From contig DASXTC010000084.1 of NCBI GenBank assembly GCA_036505635.1, positions 1-30,546 on the forward strand: a stretch of 30,546 nucleotides of DNA. Direction: 5' to 3'. Origin of the DNA: DASXTC01 sp036505635 (lineage in GTDB: Bacteria; Acidobacteriota; Polarisedimenticolia; JACPZX01; DASXTC01). Below are positions 8,153 to 15,766 of the stretch, in pieces; position 1 is the stretch's first letter; every line of letters begins with the position of its first letter. Both the position numbers and the translations under genes were made by a program. Under the pieces are notes generated by a model that did no database searches, was not told where the DNA came from, and was given only the letters and a program-made list of their open reading frames with translations.

Positions 8153-10266
8153 GGGGCGCCATCAGTGCGGCGGAACTCCAGAACCGTCATATCGGCGCGC
8201 CGAGCGCTGGCGAGAAACCTTCGCAGCTCCTCGTATTCCTTCTGCGGGACCCCCAGCGCCACCAGGGAGAAGACCCGCTCGACGCGCAGCCCGGCGGGCG
8301 TAGCCTTCGCCGAGAGGCTGTAATGGCCGTAGGGAGACTCGATGGTGACAGGGTCGGGGACCGACCTGTCGGACATCCCGCCGGGCGACTCGATCTCAAG
8401 GATGGTGCGATCGACCCGGGGAAAGGAGAAGACCACCGGATGGACGCGCGTGACCGCGGTAAGCTCAGGCAACCGAGTGAACCAGGGACCATCGAGCGCG
8501 AAGCGATACACGTCCTGATCTGCCTGGATGCTCGCCGTCATCAGGGTCGCCTCGCATTCCACGAGCAGGCCGGCGGTTGCGTCGTGGAGCCGAGGCGCCT
8601 CGGCGCGCGAGACCTCGAAGTCGTCGCCCCCGCAGTACTGGTCGAGCCACGCACGCCTCCTGTCTGGCGTCATTGGCGAAAGCTCGTGGCGCTCCAATAG
8701 CCCTTGCTGTCCCGTACCCCGCCGGCTCCAGCGGACCATTGCATTCCCGGCGGCCGCGTCAAACGTGATCGAGGCGGTGGTCTCCGAGACGTTGTCACGC
8801 GGGTCGGATGGCCAGAGCATGACGTCGCGGGCACCCTTGGGCGACGACGAGATCCCTTTGAGCCCGGAGAACCACCAGGGGATCTGGCCGTACGGAAGTC
8901 CGGAGCCCGGATCCACCACGACCGCCTTGTCGTCGGAATCACCCGGCGCTCGCACCGCCACGAGCGTCGTGTCGATCTGCTGATCAGAGAGGAGGGCAAG
9001 GTCGAGATAATGATCGGTCCGATCGACGGCCAGGACCACTTCGGCAGCCGCCCCCAACGCTCGGGCCATCCCGATGAAGAGAAAGTCGAGCTGCCGTCCG
9101 GATCCTTCCATCCTCTCGAGAAGGTCCTTGATGCTGCGGCCCGGTTTGTGCTCGTCTTCATCCTCGGCGGCAGCCTCGGCCTGCTCCGCGGTCAGCAGGT
9201 CAGTGTTCGCCAGGTGGGCGCCGAGCCAGTCGTAGGCGATCCTCAGGCGTGCCGGAAGGTCGGCATCCGCCGGAATCGACAGCGAGGCGAGCGCCTCCTT
9301 GATGTATCGCTCCTTCGCGAACGACCGGGCGCTCCCCCGGATCCGATCTGTGACCAGATTCCAATAGTCCTTCAGTCGATCCTCTCCGCCGTAGTAATAG
9401 AGCGTGATAGCGGCCCGCAGCTCGTTGTCCGGGGGAGACCAGGGCTCCGTGCGCACCGCAGGGAGGTTCTTTCCGATCACCAGCACCGAAGCGACCCCCT
9501 TCGTGTTTTTCACCGAAAGGCGTTCGGTCCGGTAAGCGCGAAAGGCGGCGGGCATGATCCCCATCGGGCTCCACCGATAGCGGAACGCCACGACGGGCCA
9601 GTCCTTTTGGAGCGTCACCCGGGACATGCGCGACCATCTCCGGTCCCAGAGGGTATAGCCGTACTCGATCACCGAGCCCGGCTCCACGCCGGGGAGGGCT
9701 CCTCTCAGGACGCCAATCCTGAAGCCGCGGATACGAACCAGCTCCTGCTCCTTCAACTCCTCCTGCGCGAGAGGAAGGACGCGCCCGTCCGGGAGGATTG
9801 TCCAGCCCCACCACTTGCCGAGAGTTCCCTGGGCGCTGTTAAAAGGGATCGTGACGTCGGCGAGCCCGCGCGCCTCGCTGCTGAACACCTTGGCGCGAAA
9901 GCGATGGGCGATCTCCTGGCCCCGGGCAAGATCGACACGCTCGGTCTCGTCGATGAGGATTATCCCGTGCTGGGAACCCGAAGCCGCATCGGGGGAGAGC
10001 GCTTTCTCCGCCGCCGACATGGATTTCGCGCCCGGCTCGATCTTGATATGGGTCCAGCCGGCGTTGGAGTCTGAAGGTCTGGTAGGGCTCACCAGCAGCG
10101 CGCAGAGGGCCATCCCGATCCAGGGCGCCCACGGGGGAAGCCCCGCCCTCCCGTACGCCGAGCGGCGCGCGTCGATCCTGAAGACGCATCGATGGTCGAG
10201 GACGTCGGAGGCGGGCAGGTTCCCGTCAAGAGGTCCAAGGGGAGGTGGCGCGGTGCCGGCAGCCAT
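8149..10266 (-). CDS. DUF3857 protein with a catalytically dead transglutaminase-like domain
   Basis: A 705-residue paralogue of the gene just downstream. It has a DUF3857-like beta domain (about 100-250) and a transglutaminase-like fold (about 310-455), but the active site is lost. The block GDCKDKGTLF of the partner corresponds here to GSGRQLDFLF, so Cys becomes Gly390. FDHFVVAV corresponds to IDTTLVAV, so His becomes Thr433. Asp452 in VVVDPG remains. An acidic insertion (EAAAEDEDEHK, about 360-370) stands before the site. A short hydrophobic stretch (about 48-60) could be a membrane anchor or late signal peptide. The ATG at 10266 has no Shine-Dalgarno but has TAGAAT just upstream; ATG 10113, at the hydrophobic stretch, is the alternative start. 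A scaffold or regulatory partner for the active paralogue is my inference. Confidence 0.85.
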   Translation of the reverse strand: MAAGTAPPPLGPLDGNLPASDVLDHRCVFRIDARRSAYGRAGLPPWAPWIGMALCALLVSPTRPSDSNAGWTHIKIEPGAKSMSAAEKALSPDAASGSQHGIILIDETERVDLARGQEIAHRFRAKVFSSEARGLADVTIPFNSAQGTLGKWWGWTILPDGRVLPLAQEELKEQELVRIRGFRIGVLRGALPGVEPGSVIEYGYTLWDRRWSRMSRVTLQKDWPVVAFRYRWSPMGIMPAAFRAYRTERLSVKNTKGVASVLVIGKNLPAVRTEPWSPPDNELRAAITLYYYGGEDRLKDYWNLVTDRIRGSARSFAKERYIKEALASLSIPADADLPARLRIAYDWLGAHLANTDLLTAEQAEAAAEDEDEHKPGRSIKDLLERMEGSGRQLDFLFIGMARALGAAAEVVLAVDRTDHYLDLALLSDQQIDTTLVAVRAPGDSDDKAVVVDPGSGLPYGQIPWWFSGLKGISSSPKGARDVMLWPSDPRDNVSETTASITFDAAAGNAMVRWSRRGTGQQGLLERHELSPMTPDRRRAWLDQYCGGDDFEVSRAEAPRLHDATAGLLVECEATLMTASIQADQDVYRFALDGPWFTRLPELTAVTRVHPVVFSFPRVDRTILEIESPGGMSDRSVPDPVTIESPYGHYSLSAKATPAGLRVERVFSLVALGVPQKEYEELRRFLASARRADMTVLEFRRTDGAP

Positions 10267-10275
10267 ACGGCGCCG

Positions 10276-10281
10276 ATTCTA
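10276..10281 (-). promoter_or_regulatory. Candidate -10 box (TAGAAT) of the degenerate transglutaminase gene
   Basis: On the minus strand TAGAAT (10281 to 10276) is followed after nine bases by the ATG at 10266. Transcription would start about two or three bases before the ATG. The same hexamer stands next to the subtilase start. The -35 region is weak. Confidence 0.35.
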
Positions 10282-10307
10282 CTTCCCCTGCGCGCCAGAC
10301 GGAAGAC

Positions 10308-10339
10308 GCCGACCCCGCGTCGGCCCTCCTGAAGAGGGC
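10308..10339 (-). terminator. Two overlapping hairpins after the PAP2-like gene
   Basis: Just past the PAP2-like stop (10346) the minus strand can fold GCCCTC/GAGGGC (arms 10323-10328 and 10334-10339, 5-base loop) or GCCGAC/GTCGGC (arms 10308-10313 and 10319-10324, 5-base loop). The two hairpins share bases 10323-10324, so they cannot both form fully. No U-tract follows, so intrinsic termination is uncertain; an mRNA 3'-end stabiliser is equally possible. Confidence 0.35.
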
Positions 10340-10345
10340 TTGCCC

Positions 10346-11332
10346 CTACCTTCTTCCGAGGTCGACGGAGAACGAGACCATGCCCCCGCCCGGCATCGGG
10401 GCCGGCGGGTTGAGCCGGAAGCGCGGCTCGCGCTCCTCGCTCTCGGGTGCCTTGTGGTTGACGTGGTAGAACCGGCGCCCGATCGTGATCCCCGCCGCCG
10501 CCCCCGCGAGGACGTCGCTCAGGTAATGCTCTCCCTGCTCGAGCCGGGTGTATCCGATGTAGCCTGCCAGCGCATACAAGCCTACACCTGTCGCGATACG
10601 GGCGCCGCGATACCCCTCCAGGCGGCGGGCCACGATCAGATCGAGGTAGGAGCAGTAGGTGAAGGCCTCGGAGGTCGCCGCGCTGTAGAACGACAGGCGT
10701 CCGCCTCTGCGCGCCTGGATCCGATCGTACTCGGCCTGGCCGACCTCATCTGGGTCAGCCGTGTCCAGGGCGGGCCGCCTCCGGCCGACGACCATCTTCA
10801 CGAGACCGTTTGTCGCGGTATTGAACTTTTCTGCCTCGATGAGCCCCATGAAGTCGTCGGCCGCTTCGCTCCACGTGAGCCGGTTGCTGCCGAGGATCGA
10901 ACCGATGGCAACGGCCCGCAGCACGTTGGTCTTGTTTTTTTCGACGAAGGCGTCGGCGCCGCGCCCTTCATATAACGAATCACGCACCGACTGATCTACC
11001 CCCGGGGCGGTGTCAAACAGCAGTGGGCTGTTCGATACCCCGACACGTTGGGCGTATTGGTACTCGGCCTGATCCGCCAGAAAGACGGTGAGGATATGGT
11101 AGCGGTGGGCCCTCCAGAACCCGCGGAACCCGCCGTCGAACGCGCCGGACCACCGGATGTCAACGCCGGCCCCTCCCTCCTCTCCGCGCAAGGCGGATGA
11201 CGAGAGGAGTCTGGCGGCCTCCAGGAGGGATCCCGGAGCATTCGGGTCCGTATCCGAGGCGCTCGCGGGGAGGGCGGCGAGCAGGCCCCAGACGAGGGCC
11301 GAAAAGAGGACCATCCGCTTTTTCTGGGTCAT
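10346..11332 (-). CDS. PAP2-like membrane phosphatase homologue with a broken second motif
   Basis: A 328-residue protein, after trimming to the ATG at 11332. That start has GGAG six bases upstream and is followed by a signal peptide (MTQKKRMVLFSALVWGLL, cleavage near ASASD). The frame stays open far upstream, but that part is antisense to the regulator gene. The C-terminal half is PAP2-like. Motif 1 KxxxxxxRP is present (Lys179 to Pro187, with GRRRP). Motif 3 is present (Arg263-x5-His269-x3-Asp273, in YTRLEQGEHYLSD). Motif 2, normally PSGH, reads YSAA (216-219), so the conserved His is Ala. PAP2 enzymes dephosphorylate lipid phosphates such as undecaprenyl diphosphate; motif 3 His is the nucleophile and motif 2 His the acid, so activity here is doubtful. 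It is divergent from a two-component pair across 163 bases. Confidence 0.85.
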   Translation of the reverse strand: MTQKKRMVLFSALVWGLLAALPASASDTDPNAPGSLLEAARLLSSSALRGEEGGAGVDIRWSGAFDGGFRGFWRAHRYHILTVFLADQAEYQYAQRVGVSNSPLLFDTAPGVDQSVRDSLYEGRGADAFVEKNKTNVLRAVAIGSILGSNRLTWSEAADDFMGLIEAEKFNTATNGLVKMVVGRRRPALDTADPDEVGQAEYDRIQARRGGRLSFYSAATSEAFTYCSYLDLIVARRLEGYRGARIATGVGLYALAGYIGYTRLEQGEHYLSDVLAGAAAGITIGRRFYHVNHKAPESEEREPRFRLNPPAPMPGGGMVSFSVDLGRR

Positions 11333-11338
11333 GAGGGA

Positions 11339-11342
11339 CTCC
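11339..11342 (-). promoter_or_regulatory. Shine-Dalgarno that sets the PAP2-like start
   Basis: GGAG on the minus strand, six bases before the ATG at 11332. It separates the true start from the much longer open frame that reaches 11761. Confidence 0.6.
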
Positions 11343-11453
11343 GACGGCAGGCGCGGCCACATCCGGGAAGCGGGCACGGGAAAGGGCCGGGCATTACTAT
11401 CGGACACGCTACACCCCGACTGGAAACAACCTGGGAAATAGTAAGGACCCCAT

Positions 11454-11475
11454 CTGAACGGAAGCTGAACGGAAG
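11454..11475 (+). repeat. Perfect tandem 11-bp repeat upstream of the response regulator (putative operator)
   Basis: CTGAACGGAAG occurs twice with no gap (11454-11464 and 11465-11475), ending 20 bases before the GTG start of an OmpR-type regulator. OmpR/PhoB regulators bind head-to-tail half-sites with a period of 10-11 bases, so this is a plausible self-regulation site. It also lies in the region shared with the divergent PAP2-like gene. Binding is inference. Confidence 0.6.
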
Positions 11476-11495
11476 GTTGCTGGCGAGGGCGATCG

Positions 11496-12170
11496 GTGCG
11501 GATTCTGGTGGTGGAGGACAGCGCCGAGATGCGGCGCATGGTCGAGCGCGTCATCAGGGAGTCGGGCCACGAGGCCGATGGGGCCGCCGACCTTGCCGGA
11601 GCGCGCAGAAGGCTGGCGAAGGGGGCGTTCGCCGCCATCGTCCTTGACTGGATGCTCCCGGACGGCTCGGGGCTGGAATTCTGCCGGGAGCTGAGAGGGG
11701 CCGGTGACGCCACGCCCGTCCTGATGGTGACGGCCAGGGGGGAGGTCCAGGATCGCGTCAAGGGACTCGACGCGGGCGCGGACGATTACCTGCGCAAGCC
11801 TTTCGCCGTGGCGGAGCTCCTCGCGAGACTGCGGGCGCTCGTGCGACGGGGCCCGCGCCTCGAGGCGAACATGGTGCGGGTCGGCGATCTCCAGGTGCGC
11901 CTGCAGGAGCGGAGGGTCCTTTCCGGGAGGACGGAGGTGCCGCTGACCGCCCGCGAGTTCGCGATCCTGGAGCTGCTGCTGCGCCGGCACGGGCACGCCG
12001 TCTCGAGGGCCGACATCCTGGAGGTGCTCTGGGGAGGGGAGCCCCCTGGCGCCGTCGCGAGCCTCGAGGTGCTCATCGGGCGCCTGCGCCGCAAGCTCTC
12101 GCCGCTCGGAGGTGAGGGTCCGATCCGGACCTACCGTGGATTCGGATACTCGATCGACCTCAGGCAATAA
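11496..12170 (+). CDS. OmpR-family response regulator
   Basis: A 224-residue regulator with an N-terminal receiver domain (1-118). The acidic pocket is Glu7-Asp8, the phosphoacceptor Asp51 (VLDWMLPDGSG), with Thr79 and Lys101 (LRKPF) as the other conserved switch residues. The C-terminal winged helix (about 128-222) has PLTAREFAILELL and the end signature RTYRGFGYSI. It starts with GTG at 11496, exactly at the family start MRILVVED, with GAGGG upstream. The kinase gene starts seven bases after its stop, so the two form an operon and almost certainly a cognate pair. It sits 163 bases from the divergent PAP2-like gene, a natural candidate target. The inducing signal is unknown. Confidence 0.95.
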   Translation: MRILVVEDSAEMRRMVERVIRESGHEADGAADLAGARRRLAKGAFAAIVLDWMLPDGSGLEFCRELRGAGDATPVLMVTARGEVQDRVKGLDAGADDYLRKPFAVAELLARLRALVRRGPRLEANMVRVGDLQVRLQERRVLSGRTEVPLTAREFAILELLLRRHGHAVSRADILEVLWGGEPPGAVASLEVLIGRLRRKLSPLGGEGPIRTYRGFGYSIDLRQ

Positions 12171-12177
12171 TCGCGCG

Positions 12178-13575
12178 ATGAAGAGACCCACCCTGGTCGG
12201 ACAGCTCACCCGGGTCCAGATCCTCGCCGTCGCTCTGACCTGCTCGCTCATGGCCGCCGGAGTCATCACCGCGGGCGGGCTGCTCCTTCGTCTCGACCAG
12301 GACAGAACGCTCGGCGCGGTGGCGGCATCTCTCTGCCACGTGGTCGCCTTGGAGCGCCTCGAGACGCTCGATGGCGTCTCGGCCGCGCAGGAAGGACTCG
12401 GCGAGCACTCTCTGAAGGGGTACTGGCTGGAATACCTGAAGGCCGATGGGACGGTCCTGGTGGCGCAGGGGAGTCTTCCCGGCTGGGCCCCTGCCGGCGA
12501 GGGTCGACCCGGGCCCGACGGCTGCCGTTCGCCCATTCTCTCCTCGGACGGACAGGGAGCGGAGTCGGGCGCCGTCTACAGGGCCTGCGATCACGCCTGC
12601 GCCCCGGACGAGGTCGTGCGCGTCGTGACGCTCGACGTGCTCGTACGCCCGGAGGTGCGCCTGGCGGCCGTGGGGCTCCTCGCCGCGCTCCCTCTGGCGC
12701 TGCTGGGCGGGGCGGCCGCCGGGGTGCTTCTGTTCCGCCGCCGCCTCCACCCGCTCAGGGATCTCCGCCGCGCGGCGCGAAGGCTCAGGACGCGCCCCGG
12801 CCGCAGGCTGGGGGTGGGCACGCGCCCCGCGGAGCTTGCGGGTCTGGAGGAGGCCTTCGATGGCCTTCTCGAGCGTCTCGGTGACGCCCTCGACCGGGAG
12901 AAGCGTTTCACGCAGGAGGCCTCCCACGAGCTGCGCACGCCGCTGGCGATCCTGCGCGGTCGCCTGGAGCACCTCCGCAGCCAGCTCGAGTCGCAACCCG
13001 CGCTGTGGGAGGAAGCCGACACGGCCGTGGCGGACCTCGATGCCCTCGATCGCCTGGTGGAAGCGTTGCTCCTGCTGGCCCTCTCCGAGTCGACCGAGCT
13101 GCCGGCGGCGGCCGTGAACCTCTGCGACCTCGCGCGTGAGGCGGCTCACCTGGAGATCCTGACGGCCGATCCGGGGACGCGTCCTCTGGAGGTCGATGCA
13201 CCGGATGAGATCCTCGTGCGCGGCAGCGAGGAGCTCCTCCAGAGGGCGCTGGGCAACCTGATCGAGAACAGCCGGAAGTTCGCCGGCAAGAGCGCCCGGA
13301 TCCGGGTGCGGGCCCTCGAGCAGGATGGAAGCGGAGTGCTGTCCGTGCAGGATAGCGGGCCCGGCATCCCGGTGGAGTTGCGTCCCGTTGTCTTCGAACG
13401 GTTCGTCCGCGGGGCCGCCGATCGCCATCACGTTCCCGGCATGGGGCTTGGTCTGGCGGTCGTGCGGGCCATCATGGTCCGGCACGGCGGCGACGTGAGC
13501 ACGGGGCCGGGAGCGCTCGGCGGCGAGGAAGTCCGGCTTCGGCTCCCGCTCCTTTCGCGGGAGGTGGCTAGCTGA
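12178..13575 (+). CDS. Membrane sensor histidine kinase with Cys-rich periplasmic loop
   Basis: A 465-residue kinase, the likely partner of the regulator just upstream. The first membrane helix covers about residues 14-38 and the second about 161-184, enclosing a periplasmic loop of about 120 residues. A HAMP-like linker follows, then the dimerisation helix with His250 in SHELRTPLA. The ATPase domain has the N-box NLIENSRKF, the G1 box DSGPGI and the G2 box GMGLGLAVV. The architecture is like QseC/TctE-type kinases. The loop holds Cys53, Cys116 and the cluster CDHAC (137-141), unusual for so small a sensor and suggestive of metal or redox sensing (inference). The ATG at 12178 fits the seven-base gap to the regulator; a longer frame from 12112 would overlap it. 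Confidence 0.93.
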   Translation: MKRPTLVGQLTRVQILAVALTCSLMAAGVITAGGLLLRLDQDRTLGAVAASLCHVVALERLETLDGVSAAQEGLGEHSLKGYWLEYLKADGTVLVAQGSLPGWAPAGEGRPGPDGCRSPILSSDGQGAESGAVYRACDHACAPDEVVRVVTLDVLVRPEVRLAAVGLLAALPLALLGGAAAGVLLFRRRLHPLRDLRRAARRLRTRPGRRLGVGTRPAELAGLEEAFDGLLERLGDALDREKRFTQEASHELRTPLAILRGRLEHLRSQLESQPALWEEADTAVADLDALDRLVEALLLLALSESTELPAAAVNLCDLAREAAHLEILTADPGTRPLEVDAPDEILVRGSEELLQRALGNLIENSRKFAGKSARIRVRALEQDGSGVLSVQDSGPGIPVELRPVVFERFVRGAADRHHVPGMGLGLAVVRAIMVRHGGDVSTGPGALGGEEVRLRLPLLSREVAS

Positions 13576-13706
13576 TCGGCGCCCTCCCGTCGGATCGGCC
13601 ATCCTCCAGGTCGATGGCCCCCGTGGGAGCGCGCACCGAGGCGGCCTCGTCGCGGAGCTGATCGATCCGGTACTGCTCAGGGCGCCTCGGAGTTGCTCGC
13701 TGTGGT

Positions 13707-13735
13707 TTGACAGCGGGGCGGCGCATCTCTACGAT
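13707..13735 (+). promoter_or_regulatory. Sigma70-type promoter of comM
   Basis: TTGACA (13707-13712), exactly 17 bases, TACGAT (13730-13735). The -35 is perfect and the -10 has four of six consensus bases including TA...AT. Transcription would start near 13742, giving a leader of about 59 bases that contains a strong ribosome site. The rest of 13576-13706 shows nothing. Confidence 0.7.
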
Positions 13736-13790
13736 GCCTCGCCGAGGGCTGGTTGAGCGCCGCACGAGCGCCGGGAGGGCTTCCGCTGTG

Positions 13791-13795
13791 GGAGG
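13791..13795 (+). promoter_or_regulatory. Ribosome-binding site that sets the comM start
   Basis: GGAGG with a five-base spacer before GTG 13801. It decides for this GTG over the in-frame GTG at 13753 and agrees with the family N-terminus. Confidence 0.75.
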
Positions 13796-13800
13796 TCGTC

Positions 13801-15354
13801 GTGCTGTCGCGCGTGCTCAGCGCCGCCCTGTTCGGCATCGAAGCCACGCTGGTGCGGGTGGAGGTGCACGGGTCGGCCGGCCTGCCGGCGGTCAGCACCG
13901 TAGGGCTTCCCGACAGCGCGGTGCGCGAGAGCCGCGAGCGGGTCCGCTCGGCGATCCTCAATTCCGGCTACACGTATCCCCAGAAAAGGCTGACGGTGAA
14001 CCTCGCCCCGGCCGACATCCGCAAGGTGGGCTCGTCCCTCGACCTTCCGGTGGCCGTCGCGATCGTCGCGCTCAACGAGAAGGACCTCATCGGACCGATC
14101 CAGGAGAACGCCATCATGATGGGAGAGCTGTCGCTCGACGGCTCGGTGAGACCGGTCCCGGGGACCCTGTCGGTCGCGCTCAAGGCACGCGCCCTCGGCA
14201 TCCCGCGCCTGCTGGTGCCCGCTGCCAACGCCCGGGAGGCGGCGATGGTGAGCGGCGTGGAGGTGATTCCCGTCGCGACTCTGGCCGAAGCCGTCTCGAT
14301 CCTCAACGGCGGCGCCGCGGCAGTGGCCTCCTCATCGGTGGCGGCGGATGGACCCGCGATCGACCTCCTCCTCGCGCAGGCCGGCGCGTGGTGCATCAAC
14401 ATGTCGGACGTTCGGGGTCAGACGGTGGCCCGCCGGGCGCTCGAGGTGGCCGCGGCCGGCGGACACAACATCCTCATGATGGGTCCTCCCGGCGCCGGCA
14501 AGACCATGCTGGCGAGGAGGCTGCCGACGATCCTGCCGCCATTGACGGTGGAGGAGGCGATCGAGGTGACGCGCATTCACAGCGCGGCCGGCCGTGGGAT
14601 CGCCTCGGGCCTCGTCGCGCAACGCCCCTTCCGGGCGCCGCACCACACCGCCTCGGACGTCTCACTGGTGGGAGGGGGAGGAGGCTCCCATGGAGCGCGC
14701 CCCGGTGAGGCGAGCCTCGCCCACCACGGCGTGCTGTTCCTCGACGAGATGCCCGAGTTCCACCGCCACGTGCTCGAAGTGCTGCGACAGCCTCTCGAGG
14801 ATGGGTTCGTGACGGTGGCGCGCGCGGCAAGGTCGCTGAGGTACCCAGCTGCCTTCATGCTGGCGGGAGCGATGAACCCTTGTCCCTGCGGCTACCTCGG
14901 AGATCGCTCGCGCGAGTGCTCCTGCACGCCGCCGATGGTGACCCGCTATCGCAGCCGGGTATCCGGGCCGCTGCTGGATCGGATCGACATGCACGTGGAG
15001 GTCCCGGCCGTGGCCTACCGCGAGATGTCATCGGAAGAATCGGGCGAACCGTCCGACGCGATCCGCTTCCGAGTGGTGGCCGCACGAGAGCGCCAGCGGG
15101 AGCGCGCGGGCGGGTATGGCTGCAACGCGCGGATGCCCTCGCCGCTGCTGCGCAAGCACTGCGGCCTCGACGCGGCGGGGCGCAAGCTGTTGGAGCAGGC
15201 GGTCACGAAGCTCGGACTGTCGGCGCGGGCGCACGACCGCGTGCTGAAGGTGGCGCGCACGATCGCCGACCTGGAAGTGTCCGACCGGATCGCGACGGCG
15301 CACCTGGCCGAGGCGATCCAGTACCGGGGGCTGGACAGGGCAGGGCAGAGCTAG
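13801..15354 (+). CDS. comM: ComM/YifB family AAA+ protein (Mg-chelatase-like)
   Basis: A 517-residue protein, close to the usual ComM length of about 500-510. In naturally transformable bacteria ComM is a hexameric helicase that promotes branch migration when foreign DNA is integrated; many other bacteria carry it with an unproven role. The N-terminal ChlI/Lon-protease-like fold shows GLPAVSTVGLPDSAVRESRE and VNLAPADIRK. The AAA+ core has Walker A GPPGAGKT (228-235) and Walker B LFLDEMPEF with Asp315. It is followed by MNPCPCGYLGD...CSC, a likely zinc site, and SGPLLDRIDMHVEVP. The C-terminal Mg-chelatase helical domain ends with HLAEAIQYR. The GTG start is fixed by GGAGG five bases upstream and by alignment to the family N-terminus. 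It appears to be transcribed alone. Confidence 0.96.
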   Translation: MLSRVLSAALFGIEATLVRVEVHGSAGLPAVSTVGLPDSAVRESRERVRSAILNSGYTYPQKRLTVNLAPADIRKVGSSLDLPVAVAIVALNEKDLIGPIQENAIMMGELSLDGSVRPVPGTLSVALKARALGIPRLLVPAANAREAAMVSGVEVIPVATLAEAVSILNGGAAAVASSSVAADGPAIDLLLAQAGAWCINMSDVRGQTVARRALEVAAAGGHNILMMGPPGAGKTMLARRLPTILPPLTVEEAIEVTRIHSAAGRGIASGLVAQRPFRAPHHTASDVSLVGGGGGSHGARPGEASLAHHGVLFLDEMPEFHRHVLEVLRQPLEDGFVTVARAARSLRYPAAFMLAGAMNPCPCGYLGDRSRECSCTPPMVTRYRSRVSGPLLDRIDMHVEVPAVAYREMSSEESGEPSDAIRFRVVAARERQRERAGGYGCNARMPSPLLRKHCGLDAAGRKLLEQAVTKLGLSARAHDRVLKVARTIADLEVSDRIATAHLAEAIQYRGLDRAGQS

Positions 15355-15364
15355 GGGGGGCGCT

Positions 15365-15676
15365 CTACCTTCGAGACGATCCCCCGCCGGAGGCTGGACG
15401 GGCTTCCTGCGCTTCCGACTCCGGCTCCTCGAAGAAGCGGGACAGGACCACCGCGAGGAGAGACAGAAGGAAGATCGCCAGTCCCGCCACGGCGCCGTAG
15501 AGGAGGAACGCGGCGTGGGCCGCCGCCTGGTTGAAGCTGCTCAGAGCCAGAGGGGGGACCGTCTTGAGGAAGAGAGAGTAGAACCACTGGCCGAGGACCA
15601 GACCGGCCAGAGCGCTGGCGGCGAGCAACAACAATATCCCGAGGGTTCTTCGCGACACCGTCTCCTCCTCTGACAT
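15365..15676 (-). CDS. Small two-helix membrane protein of unknown function
   Basis: 103 residues that I do not recognise. Two hydrophobic helices are clear: about residues 12-33 (TLGILLLLAASALAGLVLG) and about 57-80 (AFLLYGAVAGLAIFLLSLL). A polar tail rich in Glu, Ser, Gly and Arg follows. The ATG at 15676 has no strong Shine-Dalgarno, but TATTAT (15705 to 15700 on this strand) makes a plausible -10. It converges on comM, with ten bases between the stop codons, and is divergent from the sulfate operon 91 bases away. The membrane pattern argues that it is a real gene, although a short frame in GC-rich DNA deserves caution. Confidence 0.6.
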   Translation of the reverse strand: MSEEETVSRRTLGILLLLAASALAGLVLGQWFYSLFLKTVPPLALSSFNQAAAHAAFLLYGAVAGLAIFLLSLLAVVLSRFFEEPESEAQEARPASGGGSSRR

Positions 15677-15715
15677 GATAGACCGGCTCGATCTGAGCGA
15701 TAATACCTCGTCTCC

Positions 15716-15759
15716 GTCACCGTATTGCGACCGACTCTGTCACCGCCGGCCGGTACCCT
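15716..15759 (+). promoter_or_regulatory. Putative regulator box and -10 element of the sulfate operon
   Basis: GTCACCG at 15716-15722 and again at 15739-15745, with a partial copy GCGACCG at 15727-15733 between them, so the steps are 11 and 12 bases. Eight bases after the last copy stands TACCCT (15754-15759), then seven bases and the ATG at 15767. No -35 hexamer fits. The arrangement resembles PhoB-activated promoters, where direct repeats replace the -35, and would give a leaderless message. Binding by the regulator encoded at the end of the operon is inference. Confidence 0.45.
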
Positions 15760-15766
15760 GATCCCG

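Noticed and set aside
8704..10074. 456-codon plus-strand open frame opposite the degenerate transglutaminase
   Set aside because: No domain or signal is visible. The minus-strand protein aligns well to its neighbour, so that strand is coding.
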